In this document: positions 29,339 through 39,152 of the stretch, one piece after another
How positions within the stretch are numbered: position 1 is the first letter of the stretch
Layout: each line of letters starts with the position of its first letter
DNA from: an uncultured Bacilli bacterium
GTDB taxonomy: Bacteria; Bacillota_I; Bacilli_A; RF39; UBA660
NCBI GenBank assembly: GCA_947632065.1
Contig: CANRNO010000007.1
Location: 1-45,933 of the forward strand
Reading direction: 5' to 3'
DNA: 45,933 nucleotides
Notes under the pieces: model-generated
Database searches by the model: none
Told to the model about the DNA's origin: nothing
What the model saw: the letters and a program-made list of their open reading frames with translations, nothing else
Program-made: the position numbers and the translations under genes

Positions 29339-30343
29339 ATGAAATATATTGTATCACTTGAAGAATTAGATAAAAAAATAGAAAATACTAAATTAGAATT
29401 ACTTAATGCAGAAACTATAAAAGATGAGAAAAGATTATATTTTACTTTAAAAGATTTATTTACTTTTAGATATATTATTGAATATAATAGAAATTCATCT
29501 ATTAAGATGAAACTTAATGATTTGTTTTCTAGAACTCCTATAGATAAAAAACAAATGGAGAAGTTTTGTAGTGAGAATAATTATAATAAAAAGTTTGATA
29601 TTAGTTATTCTGGTTCAATTAAAGAATTTATGAAAAAAGATTTATTTAATAGTGTTATAGATATTTATAATGTATTTAATATGCCTAGATCTTGTAGTAA
29701 TATTAATAGAAAGTTTAGTCAAGAAGAAGTGGTTTATATTGTTAAGAGTTTTTATAAAGATATTAATAATCTTTCTATTACTAATTTAGCATTAGATATT
29801 TTAAATAGTAATCATATTGAATTTGTAAAAGATATGCCACGTTATTATGATTTTGCAGCAGGACTTTTTGTTTTGGATGATTATATTTTAGTTAAAAGAG
29901 ATGATAATTCTATTTATGATGTTATAAGACTTGCTCATGAGGTTGCTCATTATGTTGATTCTATTTTATCTTCTAAATTTATAGATGATAAATTTAAATT
30001 AGAATGGGTTCCTTTAGCAGTTGAATTTATTTCTTTAGATTATTTAAAAACTAATAGAATAATTACAGAAGAAGAATATAGTGTTTTGATGCAGAAAGAA
30101 CTTAATATTATTAGTGAATATATGACTAATACAATTTTATTTGAAAGACCAAAGAGTGAGTATTTGAAATCACTTGTACAAGCGGATTCTTATGCACTTG
30201 CTAGGAGAGTATTACATGATAATAGAATTGATGGTAATGAACTTTATAAGTGTATGGAAGATGAAAATAGTTTTATAGATTTTAATAGAGAAAATCATGA
30301 GTTTATAGTAAATGAATTTAAAAAGACAAAAAGGTTTAGATAA
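29339..30343 (+). CDS. HExxH-motif putative metallopeptidase
   Basis: RLAHEVAHYVDSIL. Confidence 0.55.
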   Translation: MKYIVSLEELDKKIENTKLELLNAETIKDEKRLYFTLKDLFTFRYIIEYNRNSSIKMKLNDLFSRTPIDKKQMEKFCSENNYNKKFDISYSGSIKEFMKKDLFNSVIDIYNVFNMPRSCSNINRKFSQEEVVYIVKSFYKDINNLSITNLALDILNSNHIEFVKDMPRYYDFAAGLFVLDDYILVKRDDNSIYDVIRLAHEVAHYVDSILSSKFIDDKFKLEWVPLAVEFISLDYLKTNRIITEEEYSVLMQKELNIISEYMTNTILFERPKSEYLKSLVQADSYALARRVLHDNRIDGNELYKCMEDENSFIDFNRENHEFIVNEFKKTKRFR

Positions 30344-30390
30344 TAACGTTGAAATATTTGACTATTTGCATATATTTATGGTATAATCGT

Positions 30391-30488
30391 ACTGTTTGAT
30401 GCCTCGGATGCTCAAACCGCATTGAAAAGGTTAGAAACAAGTTATCTTGTACCTTAAAAGCGAGTCTTAAGTTCAAAAGAAGGAGGTA
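30391..30488 (+). ncRNA. ribosomal protein L21 leader (autoregulatory mRNA leader)
   Basis: GTTTGATGCCTCGGATGCTCAAAC...GGTTAGAAACAAGTTATCTTGTACC...immediately upstream of rplU. Confidence 0.75.
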
Positions 30489-30493
30489 ATTAT

Positions 30494-30793
30494 ATGAACG
30501 CTGTAATTAAAGTTGGTGGAAAACAATACTACGTTACAGAAGGAAGCGAAATTTATGTTGAAAAATTAAACGTTTCTGCAGGAGATAAAGTAGTATTTGA
30601 CCAAGTATTAATGCTTGATTCTAAAATTGGTAATCCTATAGTTTCAAATGCCAAAGTAGAAGGAGAAGTTATTAAACACGGAAAACAAAAGAAACTTGTT
30701 ATATTCAAATATAAGAATAAGAATAAATCAAGTCGTAAAAAACAAGGTCATAGACAACCTTATACAAAAGTTAAAATAACTAAAATAGGATAA
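30494..30793 (+). CDS. rplU: 50S ribosomal protein L21
   Basis: [13 protein letters not shown]...[35 protein letters not shown]. Confidence 0.97.
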   Translation: MNAVIKVGGKQYYVTEGSEIYVEKLNVSAGDKVVFDQVLMLDSKIGNPIVSNAKVEGEVIKHGKQKKLVIFKYKNKNKSSRKKQGHRQPYTKVKITKIG

Positions 30794-30798
30794 TTATA

Positions 30799-31101
30799 AT
30801 GATTAAAGTTGAAGTTAGTAAAGAAAAAGCAAAGTATAAAAAAGTAAAAATACTTGGACATGCTTTGTATGATGATTACGGAAAAGATATTGTATGTAGT
30901 GCGGTAAGTAGTATTGTTACTACTACAGTAAATGGTATATTACTAATTGATAAAGAAAGTCTTTCTTATATGGTTAGTAATAAAGGTATGAGTATTAGTG
31001 TTAAAAATGATAATATTAATACACAATTATTAATTAAGAATATGATTAGTCTTTTAAGAGAATTAGAGAGTAATTATCCAGAAAATATACAAATTAAGTA
31101 A
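30799..31101 (+). CDS. prp: ribosomal-processing cysteine protease Prp
   Basis: KVKILGHALYDDYGKDIVCSAVSSIV; located between rplU and rpmA. Confidence 0.92.
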   Translation: MIKVEVSKEKAKYKKVKILGHALYDDYGKDIVCSAVSSIVTTTVNGILLIDKESLSYMVSNKGMSISVKNDNINTQLLIKNMISLLRELESNYPENIQIK

Positions 31102-31116
31102 GGAGGAGGAGTTTCC

Positions 31117-31404
31117 ATGAAGTTATTAAAGTTAAATATTCAATTATTTGCTCATCATAAAGGACAAGGATCTACTTCTAATGGACGTGACTCTGCTGGA
31201 CGTAGATTAGGAGCAAAGGCTGCTGATGGAGAATTCATAACAGCAGGTTCTATTATATATCGTCAACGTGGTACTAAGATTTATCCAGGTACTAATGTAA
31301 GACGTGGAAATGATGATACTTTATACTCAACAATTGATGGAGTTGTAAAGTTTGAACGTATGGGTAGAGATAAGAAGAAAGCATCTGTTTATGAAGTTGC
31401 ATAA
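31117..31404 (+). CDS. rpmA: 50S ribosomal protein L27 with Prp-cleavable N-terminal extension
   Basis: [32 protein letters not shown]. Confidence 0.97.
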   Translation: MKLLKLNIQLFAHHKGQGSTSNGRDSAGRRLGAKAADGEFITAGSIIYRQRGTKIYPGTNVRRGNDDTLYSTIDGVVKFERMGRDKKKASVYEVA

Positions 31405-31407
31405 TAT

Positions 31408-31436
31408 AGACATATCACTATGATATGTCTTTTTTA
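31408..31436 (+). terminator. rho-independent terminator
   Basis: GACATATCACTATGATATGTCTTTTTT. Confidence 0.85.
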
Positions 31437-31447
31437 GAGGTGATAAA

Positions 31448-32275
31448 GTGGAGAAGTATAAAGAGATAGAAAGAAGTATTATTACTAAATATAGAAAAGA
31501 TATTTATAGTAAGGTAGTAAAAGCTGTGATGGATTATGAACTTATAGATGAAAATGATAAGATTATGGTTTGTATTAGTGGAGGAAAAGATTCTTTTTTG
31601 ATGGCTAAATGTATTGAAGAGTTAATTCGTCATGGTAAGGTTAAGTTTAGTGCTAGGTATGTTGTAATGAATCCTGGTTATAAAGAAGAAATTAGAGATC
31701 AAATTATAGAAATGGGTAAAAAATTAAATATTGATTTAGAAATGTTTGATAGTGATATTTTTTCTGTATCTTCTAAGATGGATCCTAAAAAGACTTGTTA
31801 TATGTGTGCTAGAATGAGAAGAGGATGTCTTTATAATAAGGCAGTAGAACTTGGATGTAATAAAATAGCACTTGGTCATCATTTTGATGATGTTATTGAA
31901 ACTACTATGCTTTCTATGTTGTATGCTGCAGAAATAAAAACAATGATGCCTAAACTTCATAGTGATAACTTTCCTGGCATACAATTAATTAGACCCCTAT
32001 ATTTAGTAAAAGAGGATGCTATAATATCTTGGATGAGGTATAATGATCTTAAATTTATTAATTGTGCTTGTCCTTTTACTGAGAAAAGTAAAAGTAATGA
32101 TGGAGATGGAAAGAGAACAGAGATAAAAAATCTTATAAAAGATTTGAGAAAAGTTAATAAAAATGTAGATTATAATATTTTTAAAGCGGTAGATAATATT
32201 AATTTAGATTGTGTTTTAGGTGTTAAAAGGAATGGGGTTTATAAAAGTTTTTTAGAAGAATATAAAAGGAAGTGA
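31448..32275 (+). CDS. TtcA/TilS-type PP-loop ATPase (tRNA thiolation-like)
   Basis: MVCISGGKDSFLMAKCIEEL; CYMCARMRRGCLYNKA; GHHFDDVIETTML. Confidence 0.8.
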   Translation: MEKYKEIERSIITKYRKDIYSKVVKAVMDYELIDENDKIMVCISGGKDSFLMAKCIEELIRHGKVKFSARYVVMNPGYKEEIRDQIIEMGKKLNIDLEMFDSDIFSVSSKMDPKKTCYMCARMRRGCLYNKAVELGCNKIALGHHFDDVIETTMLSMLYAAEIKTMMPKLHSDNFPGIQLIRPLYLVKEDAIISWMRYNDLKFINCACPFTEKSKSNDGDGKRTEIKNLIKDLRKVNKNVDYNIFKAVDNINLDCVLGVKRNGVYKSFLEEYKRK

Positions 32276-32303
32276 TATAACGAAGACTTTAATTGGTATT
32301 GTT

Positions 32304-33002
32304 ATGAGGTGTGATAAGCCAAGTGGTAATATAAATAGTTTTCAGTATTCATTTGAATTTTTAAGAAGGACGATTATAAAAGCAGGAGGAGAACCTTTCT
32401 ATTTGACTCCACCTAAGGATATAGATTATTATGATGTGTCATTTTGTGATGATTTAGAGTTTAGTGAAGAAGAAAAGAAGTCAATTGATTTTTGGTTAGA
32501 TAGTGTAGGTGGTGTTGTACTGCCTGGAGGAGAGAAGTTTACTAAATATGATTTATATATTTTAGATAGATGTATTAAAAAGGATATACCTGTTTTGGGA
32601 TTTTGTCTTGGTATGCAGATAATGTCTGTTTATAAAAAAGATAGTGAAGATTTAGAAATTATTAATACTAATATTAATCATAGTGTTAATGTAAATAAAA
32701 AATTAGTTCATAGTGTTAAAATAAATAAGGATAGTAAGTTATATAAAATAATTGGTAAGGATGAAATAATGGTTAATAGTTATCATAGATTTAGAGTTAA
32801 GGAAAATCCTTATTATAAAACAGTTGCGATGAGTCCTGATGGGGTTATTGAAGCTATAGAGATGGAGAATGCTACTTTTAATATGGGAGTACAATGGCAT
32901 CCTGAGAAAATGTATGATAGTGATATTTATTCTAAAAAGATAATTGATGAATTTATAAATGTTTCTAGTAAGAGAAGAACTATTTTAGATAATTTAAGAT
33001 AA
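32304..33002 (+). CDS. class-I glutamine amidotransferase-like hydrolase (peptidase C26/PuuD-like); true start probably upstream near 32277-32280
   Basis: VLPGGEKF, PVLGFCLGMQIMS, VQWHPEKM; in-frame upstream codons encode KTLIGIV. Confidence 0.85.
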   Translation: MRCDKPSGNINSFQYSFEFLRRTIIKAGGEPFYLTPPKDIDYYDVSFCDDLEFSEEEKKSIDFWLDSVGGVVLPGGEKFTKYDLYILDRCIKKDIPVLGFCLGMQIMSVYKKDSEDLEIINTNINHSVNVNKKLVHSVKINKDSKLYKIIGKDEIMVNSYHRFRVKENPYYKTVAMSPDGVIEAIEMENATFNMGVQWHPEKMYDSDIYSKKIIDEFINVSSKRRTILDNLR

Positions 33003-33107
33003 AAAAGAGAAAAAGATCTCTTTTTTTCTATTATAATATAAGTGAAGCCGAAACTTTTGGGCGCTTGCCTCTTAAAACTTTAGGGGGTTTAGGAGGAGGT
33101 GATACTT

Positions 33108-33176
33108 ATGAGTAAGAAAGATTTTTTAATCACATTACTTATAGTGATCATTATTTTGTTAATTGTTTATAATTAA
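33108..33176 (+). CDS. 22-aa hydrophobic peptide MSKKDFLITLLIVIIILLIVYN (candidate type I toxin)
   Basis: AGGAGGAGGTGAT ribosome-binding site; single TM-like; unannotated in ORF track. Confidence 0.7.
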   Translation: MSKKDFLITLLIVIIILLIVYN

Positions 33177-33177
33177 T

Positions 33178-33278
33178 AAAAAAAGGCACTCAACTTGAGT
33201 GCATACACCATATAGGCAAGCGCTCAACCTAATAAAGTTGAGGCTTCCATTTTTATTTTATTCAAGGAATCCTTGATA
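33178..33278 (-). ncRNA. predicted convergent antisense RNA, copy 1
   Basis: minus promoter TTGAAC (33307-33312)-N17-TAATAT (33284-33289); terminator hairpin GCACTCAAGTTGAGTGC + T7. Confidence 0.5.
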
Positions 33279-33353
33279 AATACATATTAACATATAATTA
33301 ACCTTTGTTCAATAGTTATTAAATAAATTAATTAAAAGAAAAAAGATTTTCTT

Positions 33354-33640
33354 TTTTCTATTATAATAACTAAAGCCAAAATTTTTGGGCGCTTGTCTCT
33401 TAAAACTTTAGGGGGTTTTAGGAGGAAGTGATACTTATGAGTAAGAAAGATTTTTTAATCACATTACTTATAGTAGTCATTATTTTATTAATTGTTTATA
33501 ATTAATAAAAAAGCACTCAACTTGAGTACCACCACACATAGGCAAGCGCTCAACCTAATAGAGTTGAGGCTTCCATTTTTATTTTATTCAAGGAAACCTC
33601 AATAAATACATGTTAACATATAATTAACTTATATTCAATG
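33354..33640 (+). repeat. copy 2 of tandem ~290-bp unit
   Basis: nearly identical to 33026-33313. Confidence 0.9.
33437..33505 (+). CDS. 22-aa hydrophobic peptide MSKKDFLITLLIVVIILLIVYN, paralogue of 33108-33176
   Basis: 3 nucleotide differences, only one amino-acid change (I14V). Confidence 0.7.
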   Translation: MSKKDFLITLLIVVIILLIVYN

Positions 33641-33781
33641 ATTGTTTTGAAAAATTCATAATATGTTTATGGATTTATATAAATATAAAATGTAAAATTT
33701 ACACTTTTTTTTATTTTTTTGTGGAACTTTTTTAAAAATTATTTACTTTTTTTTATTTATAATATATTATGTATTTAAGAC

Positions 33782-33809
33782 AGTGGAGGTTAGTGGTAGA
33801 AAGTGGGGG
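33782..33809 (+). promoter_or_regulatory. MraZ-box-like operator: three AGTGG direct repeats at 10-bp period
   Basis: AGTGGaggttAGTGGtagaaAGTGGggg at 33782, 33792, 33802. Confidence 0.75.
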
Positions 33810-33815
33810 ATAGTT

Positions 33816-34253
33816 ATGTTTATGGGAGAATATCATCATAATATCGATGATAAGAAAAGACTTATAATACCATCTAAGTTTCGCGAGAAATTAGGTGATA
33901 GTTTTGTTATTACACGTGGTATTGAGAACTGTCTTTTCGCATATTCTATTTCCGATTGGGAAAAAATCGTAACTAAACTACAATCTTTACCATTTACTAA
34001 GAAGGATGCTAGACAATTTATACGTTTCTTTATGTCTGGTGCCATTGTCGCAGAATTTGATAAACAAGGACGCATTACTTTAAACTCTCCAATGGTAGAT
34101 TATGCTGGTATTAATCGTGAATGTGTAATCATAGGTGCGGGCGACAGGCTTGAGATTTGGTCAGTCGAAGCTTGGTGTGAGTTTTTCGATTCTGCAAAAG
34201 ATAATATGTCCGATATTGCTGAAAATTTATTTCAAGAAAGTACGTTAGTATGA
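33816..34253 (+). CDS. mraZ: transcriptional regulator MraZ
   Basis: MGEYHHNIDDKKRLIIPSKFREKLGD; followed by rsmH. Confidence 0.95.
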   Translation: MFMGEYHHNIDDKKRLIIPSKFREKLGDSFVITRGIENCLFAYSISDWEKIVTKLQSLPFTKKDARQFIRFFMSGAIVAEFDKQGRITLNSPMVDYAGINRECVIIGAGDRLEIWSVEAWCEFFDSAKDNMSDIAENLFQESTLV

Positions 34254-35170
34254 AACATATAAGTGTTTTATTAGAAGAAGCAGTTGATGCTTTAAACTTA
34301 AAAGAAGAAAGTATCGTTGTAGATGCTACACTTGGTTTTGGAGGACATAGTAGTAATATTTTAAAAAGGATTAAAAAGGGTAGGCTTTTCGCCTTTGACC
34401 AAGATAGTGAAGCTATCGGCTATAGTACCGATCTTCTAAACAAGATTGGTACTAACTTCACTATTATTAAAAGTAATTTTGTTAATATGAAAGAAGAACT
34501 TCAAAAACGAGATGTCTTTGAAGTGAATGGAGTATTATTTGATCTTGGAGTTTCATCTGTTCAACTTGATGAAGATTATCGTGGATTTAGTTATCATAAA
34601 GATGCTAAACTAGATATGAGGATGGATCAGGATAGTGATTTTTCTGCATATAATGTAGTTAATGAATACTCTAAAGATGAACTTGCTTTAATTTTTAAAA
34701 AGTATGGTGAAAGTAAGTTTGCAAATAACATAGCTAAAAAAATAGTAGAATATAGAGAAAATAAAAATATTGAGACAACTTTAGAACTTGTTGATATTAT
34801 AAAGAGTGCAGTACCTGCTAAGTTTAGGGTAAAAAAACATCCTGCTAAGCAGATATTTCAAGCAATTCGTATTGAAGTTAATCATGAATTAGATGTATTA
34901 GATAAGGCACTTAAAGATGCTGTATCACTTCTTAGTGTAGGTGGACGAGTTGTAGTTATTACTTTTCATTCGTTAGAAGACAAGATGGTTAAAAATTATT
35001 TTAAAGAGATTAGTTATGTGGATCCTAAAATTAAAGGACTTCCAAATATTCCGGCAGATATGTTGCCAGACTTTAAAATAATAAAAGGAGCAAAACCTAC
35101 TAAAGAAGAGATAGAATTTAACAGACGTAGTCGTAGTGCTAAACTTAGAATAATAGAAAGAGTAAAATAG
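34250..35170 (+). CDS. rsmH: 16S rRNA (cytosine(1402)-N(4))-methyltransferase
   Basis: HISVLLEEAVDAL, VDATLGFGGHSSNIL, FDLGVSSVQLDEDYRGFSY, KHPAKQIFQAIRIEVN. Confidence 0.97.
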   Translation: MKHISVLLEEAVDALNLKEESIVVDATLGFGGHSSNILKRIKKGRLFAFDQDSEAIGYSTDLLNKIGTNFTIIKSNFVNMKEELQKRDVFEVNGVLFDLGVSSVQLDEDYRGFSYHKDAKLDMRMDQDSDFSAYNVVNEYSKDELALIFKKYGESKFANNIAKKIVEYRENKNIETTLELVDIIKSAVPAKFRVKKHPAKQIFQAIRIEVNHELDVLDKALKDAVSLLSVGGRVVVITFHSLEDKMVKNYFKEISYVDPKIKGLPNIPADMLPDFKIIKGAKPTKEEIEFNRRSRSAKLRIIERVK

Positions 35171-35180
35171 GAGGAAAGTT

Positions 35181-35480
35181 ATGAGAAAACGTAAAAAGAA
35201 TCAAGTTAGGGTTTCTAAATTTGGAAAGTTGCTTTATACTATTGCGGCTGTTTTACTATTAGTATCTCCGCTTTCCATAGTTTTTTCTAAAGCGACTTTA
35301 GCACAAATTAATTTTGAAGTTGAAAAAGAGAAAAAACAGATTGATCAACAAACAAAGAAAAACGAGAGTTTGACTATGGCAATAAATGAACTAGCATCTC
35401 TTACTAAAATTCAACAAGTTGCACAAGAGCAAGGATTGAGTTATAATAATAGTAATATAAAGACTATAGAAGAGAAATAA
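35181..35480 (+). CDS. ftsL: cell division protein FtsL-like
   Basis: short protein with one TM and a coiled-coil, between rsmH and the PBP gene. Confidence 0.8.
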   Translation: MRKRKKNQVRVSKFGKLLYTIAAVLLLVSPLSIVFSKATLAQINFEVEKEKKQIDQQTKKNESLTMAINELASLTKIQQVAQEQGLSYNNSNIKTIEEK

Positions 35481-35497
35481 TAGGGACGTGATGTTAA

Positions 35498-37666
35498 GTG
35501 AAAAGAAAAAAGAGAAAGGCAAGAAGAAATAAGGTTAAATTTAGCAAATTAATTATTGCTTTTTCTCTTTTTTTGTTTGTTTTAATGATTGGAAGACTTA
35601 CGCAACTTGCACTTTCTAGTAAAATAGATGGAGTTGATTTAAAGACTCTTGCTAGTAAAAGGACTACAAAAACAGAAGTGTTGACTGCAAAACGTGGAAA
35701 TATTTATAGTACTAATGGAGATGTTTTAGCACAGAATATAGCATCCTATAAATTAATTGCTTATTTAGATCCTAAAAGAAGTGAAAATCAGAAAACTTTA
35801 CAGCACGTTGAAGATAAAGAAAAAACAGCAAGAGAACTAGCACCTATTCTTGGTATGAGTGAGGAAGATATTTTAAAATATTTAAATAAAGAGGGAGTTT
35901 ATCAAACTGAGTTTGGTCCTAATGGTAAGGGATTAAATGAGATTACTAAAAATAAGATTGAAGATTTAAAATTACCTGGACTTGATTTTATACAAAGTTA
36001 TAAGAGATATTATCCTAAGGGAGATTTCGCATCTTATACTATTGGATATGCTAAGACTAGTTCTAATGATGAGACTGGAGAAGAAGAGACTACAGGAGAG
36101 ATGGGAATTGAGAAAAGTTATGATAATCTTTTAAAGGGTGAAGATGGTTATGTAACTTATCAGAAAGATTTACGTGGTTATAAGATTGCTGATACTAAAG
36201 AGGATAGAAAAGAAGCAGTTGAAGGTAAAGATATTTATTTAACAATAGATAGTAATGTACAATTTTTTGTGGAACAAGCACTTAAGAAATCTCAAGAAAC
36301 ATTTGGGTTTGAATGGTTTAATATGACTGTTGCGGATGCTAAGACTGGAGCAATTCTCGCAACTGCTCAAGCACCTTCGTTTGATCTTAATCAAAGAAAT
36401 ATGACAAATTATTTAAATTATGCTGTATCTAGTCCTTATGAACCAGGTTCTACTATGAAGACTTATACTTATATGGCTGCTATGGAAAATGGTGTTTATA
36501 ATGGAGCGGAGACTTATAAGTCAGGTGTTTATGTAACAAGTGATGGTACTGAGATAGGAGATTGGAAAAGAGAAGGTTGGGGTGTTATTAGTTTTGATAA
36601 AGGTTATGCTTTATCTAGTAATGTTGGAATTATTAACTTAATATCACGTCATATGAATTCTACAATGTTGAGACTTTATTTTAGAAAATTAGGATTTGGT
36701 AAGAAGACTGGTGTACAACTTCCGTTTGAAGAGAGTGGTTCTCTTAATTTTAAATATGAGACAGAAGTATTTAATGCAGGGTTTGGTCAAGGTATAACTA
36801 CTACTCCAATGCAAAATATACAAGCACTTACTTCACTTACTAATGATGGTATGCTTTTAAAACCTTATATAGTATCTAAAATAGTTGATCCAGCAACTGG
36901 AGAAGTTATATTTGAAGGTAAGAGAAAAGAGATTGAAAGAGTTGCTTCTACGCAAACAGTTGAAAAAATGAAACAACTTATGGATGATACTGTTAATGGA
37001 GCTGGAAATACTGGTTCTGGTTATAGAATGGATGGTTATAATTTAATAGGTAAAACTGGTACTGCTCAGATTGCGGATGAAAATAGTGGAGGATATTTAG
37101 CAGGTGAGGATCAAATAATTTCATCATTTACTGGTATATATCCAAAAGATGATCCTGAGATTATAATTTATGCCTCTGTTAAAAGACCTGGTGGTGGTAA
37201 TCAAAAGGCTATTTGGGATGCAGTTAAGGATGTAGTGGCTAATGTTGCTAAATATCATGGACATGAACCTACTGAAGGTACTCATGAAAAGGTAGTTAAA
37301 TATAAAATGCCTTCTTTTGCTAGTAAAAAGTTAGATGTTGTTCGTCAAACTCTTAATACTAATGGCATTAATGATATAGTTGTATTAGGTAGTGGAGATA
37401 AAGTTATTAAACAATATCCTAAAAGTGGAGATACTATAAGTTCTAAAGATAAAGTTTATTTAGTCACTAATGGTGAAGATGTTGTAGTACCTAATGTAGT
37501 TGGACTTTCTTCAAAAGAGGCTACACAAGTACTTAAATTATTAGGTTTAAAAGTAAAACTAGAAAATAAGGGATATGTTGTCTCACAGAGTATAGTGGAT
37601 AGAAAAGCAACTAGTGGAGAAGAGATTGTATTAAACCTTAATCCTAAATTTGATGCTAGTGGATAG
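35498..37666 (+). CDS. class B penicillin-binding protein with C-terminal PASTA domains (FtsI/PBP2B-type)
   Basis: EPGSTMKTYT (SxxK), SSNVG (SxN), GKTGTAQ (KTG), PASTA 'VPNVVGLSSKEATQVLKLLGL'. Confidence 0.92.
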   Translation: MKRKKRKARRNKVKFSKLIIAFSLFLFVLMIGRLTQLALSSKIDGVDLKTLASKRTTKTEVLTAKRGNIYSTNGDVLAQNIASYKLIAYLDPKRSENQKTLQHVEDKEKTARELAPILGMSEEDILKYLNKEGVYQTEFGPNGKGLNEITKNKIEDLKLPGLDFIQSYKRYYPKGDFASYTIGYAKTSSNDETGEEETTGEMGIEKSYDNLLKGEDGYVTYQKDLRGYKIADTKEDRKEAVEGKDIYLTIDSNVQFFVEQALKKSQETFGFEWFNMTVADAKTGAILATAQAPSFDLNQRNMTNYLNYAVSSPYEPGSTMKTYTYMAAMENGVYNGAETYKSGVYVTSDGTEIGDWKREGWGVISFDKGYALSSNVGIINLISRHMNSTMLRLYFRKLGFGKKTGVQLPFEESGSLNFKYETEVFNAGFGQGITTTPMQNIQALTSLTNDGMLLKPYIVSKIVDPATGEVIFEGKRKEIERVASTQTVEKMKQLMDDTVNGAGNTGSGYRMDGYNLIGKTGTAQIADENSGGYLAGEDQIISSFTGIYPKDDPEIIIYASVKRPGGGNQKAIWDAVKDVVANVAKYHGHEPTEGTHEKVVKYKMPSFASKKLDVVRQTLNTNGINDIVVLGSGDKVIKQYPKSGDTISSKDKVYLVTNGEDVVVPNVVGLSSKEATQVLKLLGLKVKLENKGYVVSQSIVDRKATSGEEIVLNLNPKFDASG

Positions 37667-37677
37667 GAGAATTATTT

Positions 37678-38553
37678 ATGAAAAAGATGTCTTTAAAATA
37701 TAAAATATTATTAATTGTAATTTGTGTTGTTATTTTCCTTGTAGTTGGAGTTGTTTTCTTCTTTTTAGAAAAAGATAGATTATTTTCATCTCTTGGAAGT
37801 AGTAATGTGGAACTTGATTATGATAATTATAAAGGAATAGTAGAGTACTCATCAGATGTTAATTTTATGTTAGTTATAAATAATAGTAATAAAGTTAGTA
37901 ATATAATATTTTTAGATAAATTATCTATTTCAACTTTAGCTGATAAGAAAATAGAGGGTATGAGTATTGATAAGGCAGTATATAAGATTATAGAATTATT
38001 AAATGAGGATAAATTATTTAGTAAGAATATAATTTTAACTAGTTATCAAGATAATGACTCAATTGATTTAGTTTATAATGAGGTTAATAAAAATTTAGTT
38101 ATATTTGGTTCTGCTGCTAAAGTAAATAAAAATAGTGAGGATCTTTCTTCTCGAGTTAATGAATTAAAACTTAATGGTGGAAGTAGAAAAGAGAATCTCA
38201 AAGCTTTATATGATTATTCTAAATTATTACTTTTAGATAAATCTCTTGATATGATGGAAGTTAATACTGATGATAATGGATTAGAGGATGCTAAAGATAT
38301 TTATATGCAACTTGTAGATTATGCAAATGGTAATATGGATGGTTATAAAATAAAAGTAGATAATCAAGAAAAAGATGATCCTAATGGACTTTTAATTACT
38401 GATTTAAAAAGTGAAAAAGGAAAAGTTGTTGATAGTAGAAGTTGGTATAGTATTAAAAATTTTTTAGTTGTTGCATCTATTTCTATTGAGAATAATGAAT
38501 ATTGTTTTAATGGTAGTGTAGATAACTTTAGTGAGGGAAGTTGTAATGAATAA
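37678..38553 (+). CDS. membrane-anchored protein of unknown function
   Basis: ORF with N-terminal TM; follows the PBP gene closely. Confidence 0.6.
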   Translation: MKKMSLKYKILLIVICVVIFLVVGVVFFFLEKDRLFSSLGSSNVELDYDNYKGIVEYSSDVNFMLVINNSNKVSNIIFLDKLSISTLADKKIEGMSIDKAVYKIIELLNEDKLFSKNIILTSYQDNDSIDLVYNEVNKNLVIFGSAAKVNKNSEDLSSRVNELKLNGGSRKENLKALYDYSKLLLLDKSLDMMEVNTDDNGLEDAKDIYMQLVDYANGNMDGYKIKVDNQEKDDPNGLLITDLKSEKGKVVDSRSWYSIKNFLVVASISIENNEYCFNGSVDNFSEGSCNE

Positions 38554-39049
38554 AAAATATGAAAAAACAGTAGAATGGATAGTTTTAAGTTGTTTGTTGA
38601 TTATATGTTGTGTTTTAATGTTTTCTTTCTTTTCTGTTGGTCATGTTTTGGAAGGTATTTTATTTTCTTTAATTCCTATAGTTTTAATACTTTTTATTAA
38701 ATTTAGATTGAAGTTTGTTAAAGAATTAGCACTAATATCTTTAGGAGCTTTAATAGTATCATATTTTGTTTTAGTTTATTTTCTTTTTAAGACACATTAT
38801 ATTTTTGAAGGTATATCACTTGTAGCTCTTTTTATATGTTTTATGTTTATTATAAAGTCTAAAAAGGAAATTATTATAGTTTTAGTAGATGCTTTATATT
38901 CATTTGTCAGATTCCTATTAGTAATATTAATGGCTATAATAATTATATTTATATGTGGTATTTTATTTTTTATAATTTTTGATACTATTACAAACAGTAA
39001 TTCTGGTTTTGGAATAACACCAGCGTTAATATATAATTTATGTTGTTGA
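38546..39049 (+). CDS. multi-pass membrane protein of unknown function
   Basis: strongly hydrophobic ORF overlapping upstream stop; ATG 38546 preferred. Confidence 0.55.
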   Translation: MNKKYEKTVEWIVLSCLLIICCVLMFSFFSVGHVLEGILFSLIPIVLILFIKFRLKFVKELALISLGALIVSYFVLVYFLFKTHYIFEGISLVALFICFMFIIKSKKEIIIVLVDALYSFVRFLLVILMAIIIIFICGILFFIIFDTITNSNSGFGITPALIYNLCC

Positions 39050-39152
39050 AATTACAATTTATAAACAGACCTTATGGTTTGTTCTTTTATTTAGTAAAAA
39101 AATATTTAGAGAAGATATTGTTTTATGTTATACTTAATTATGGAGGTAGAAA

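Larger units (their letters stand above)
33026..33313 (+). repeat. copy 1 of tandem ~290-bp unit (329-bp period) encoding a 22-aa hydrophobic peptide
   Basis: nearly identical to 33354-33640. Confidence 0.9.

Noticed and set aside
31736-31984. Minus-strand 82-aa ORF inside the TtcA-like gene
   Set aside because: Antisense artefact; the His/Ile-rich translation is typical of reversed AT-rich coding sequence.
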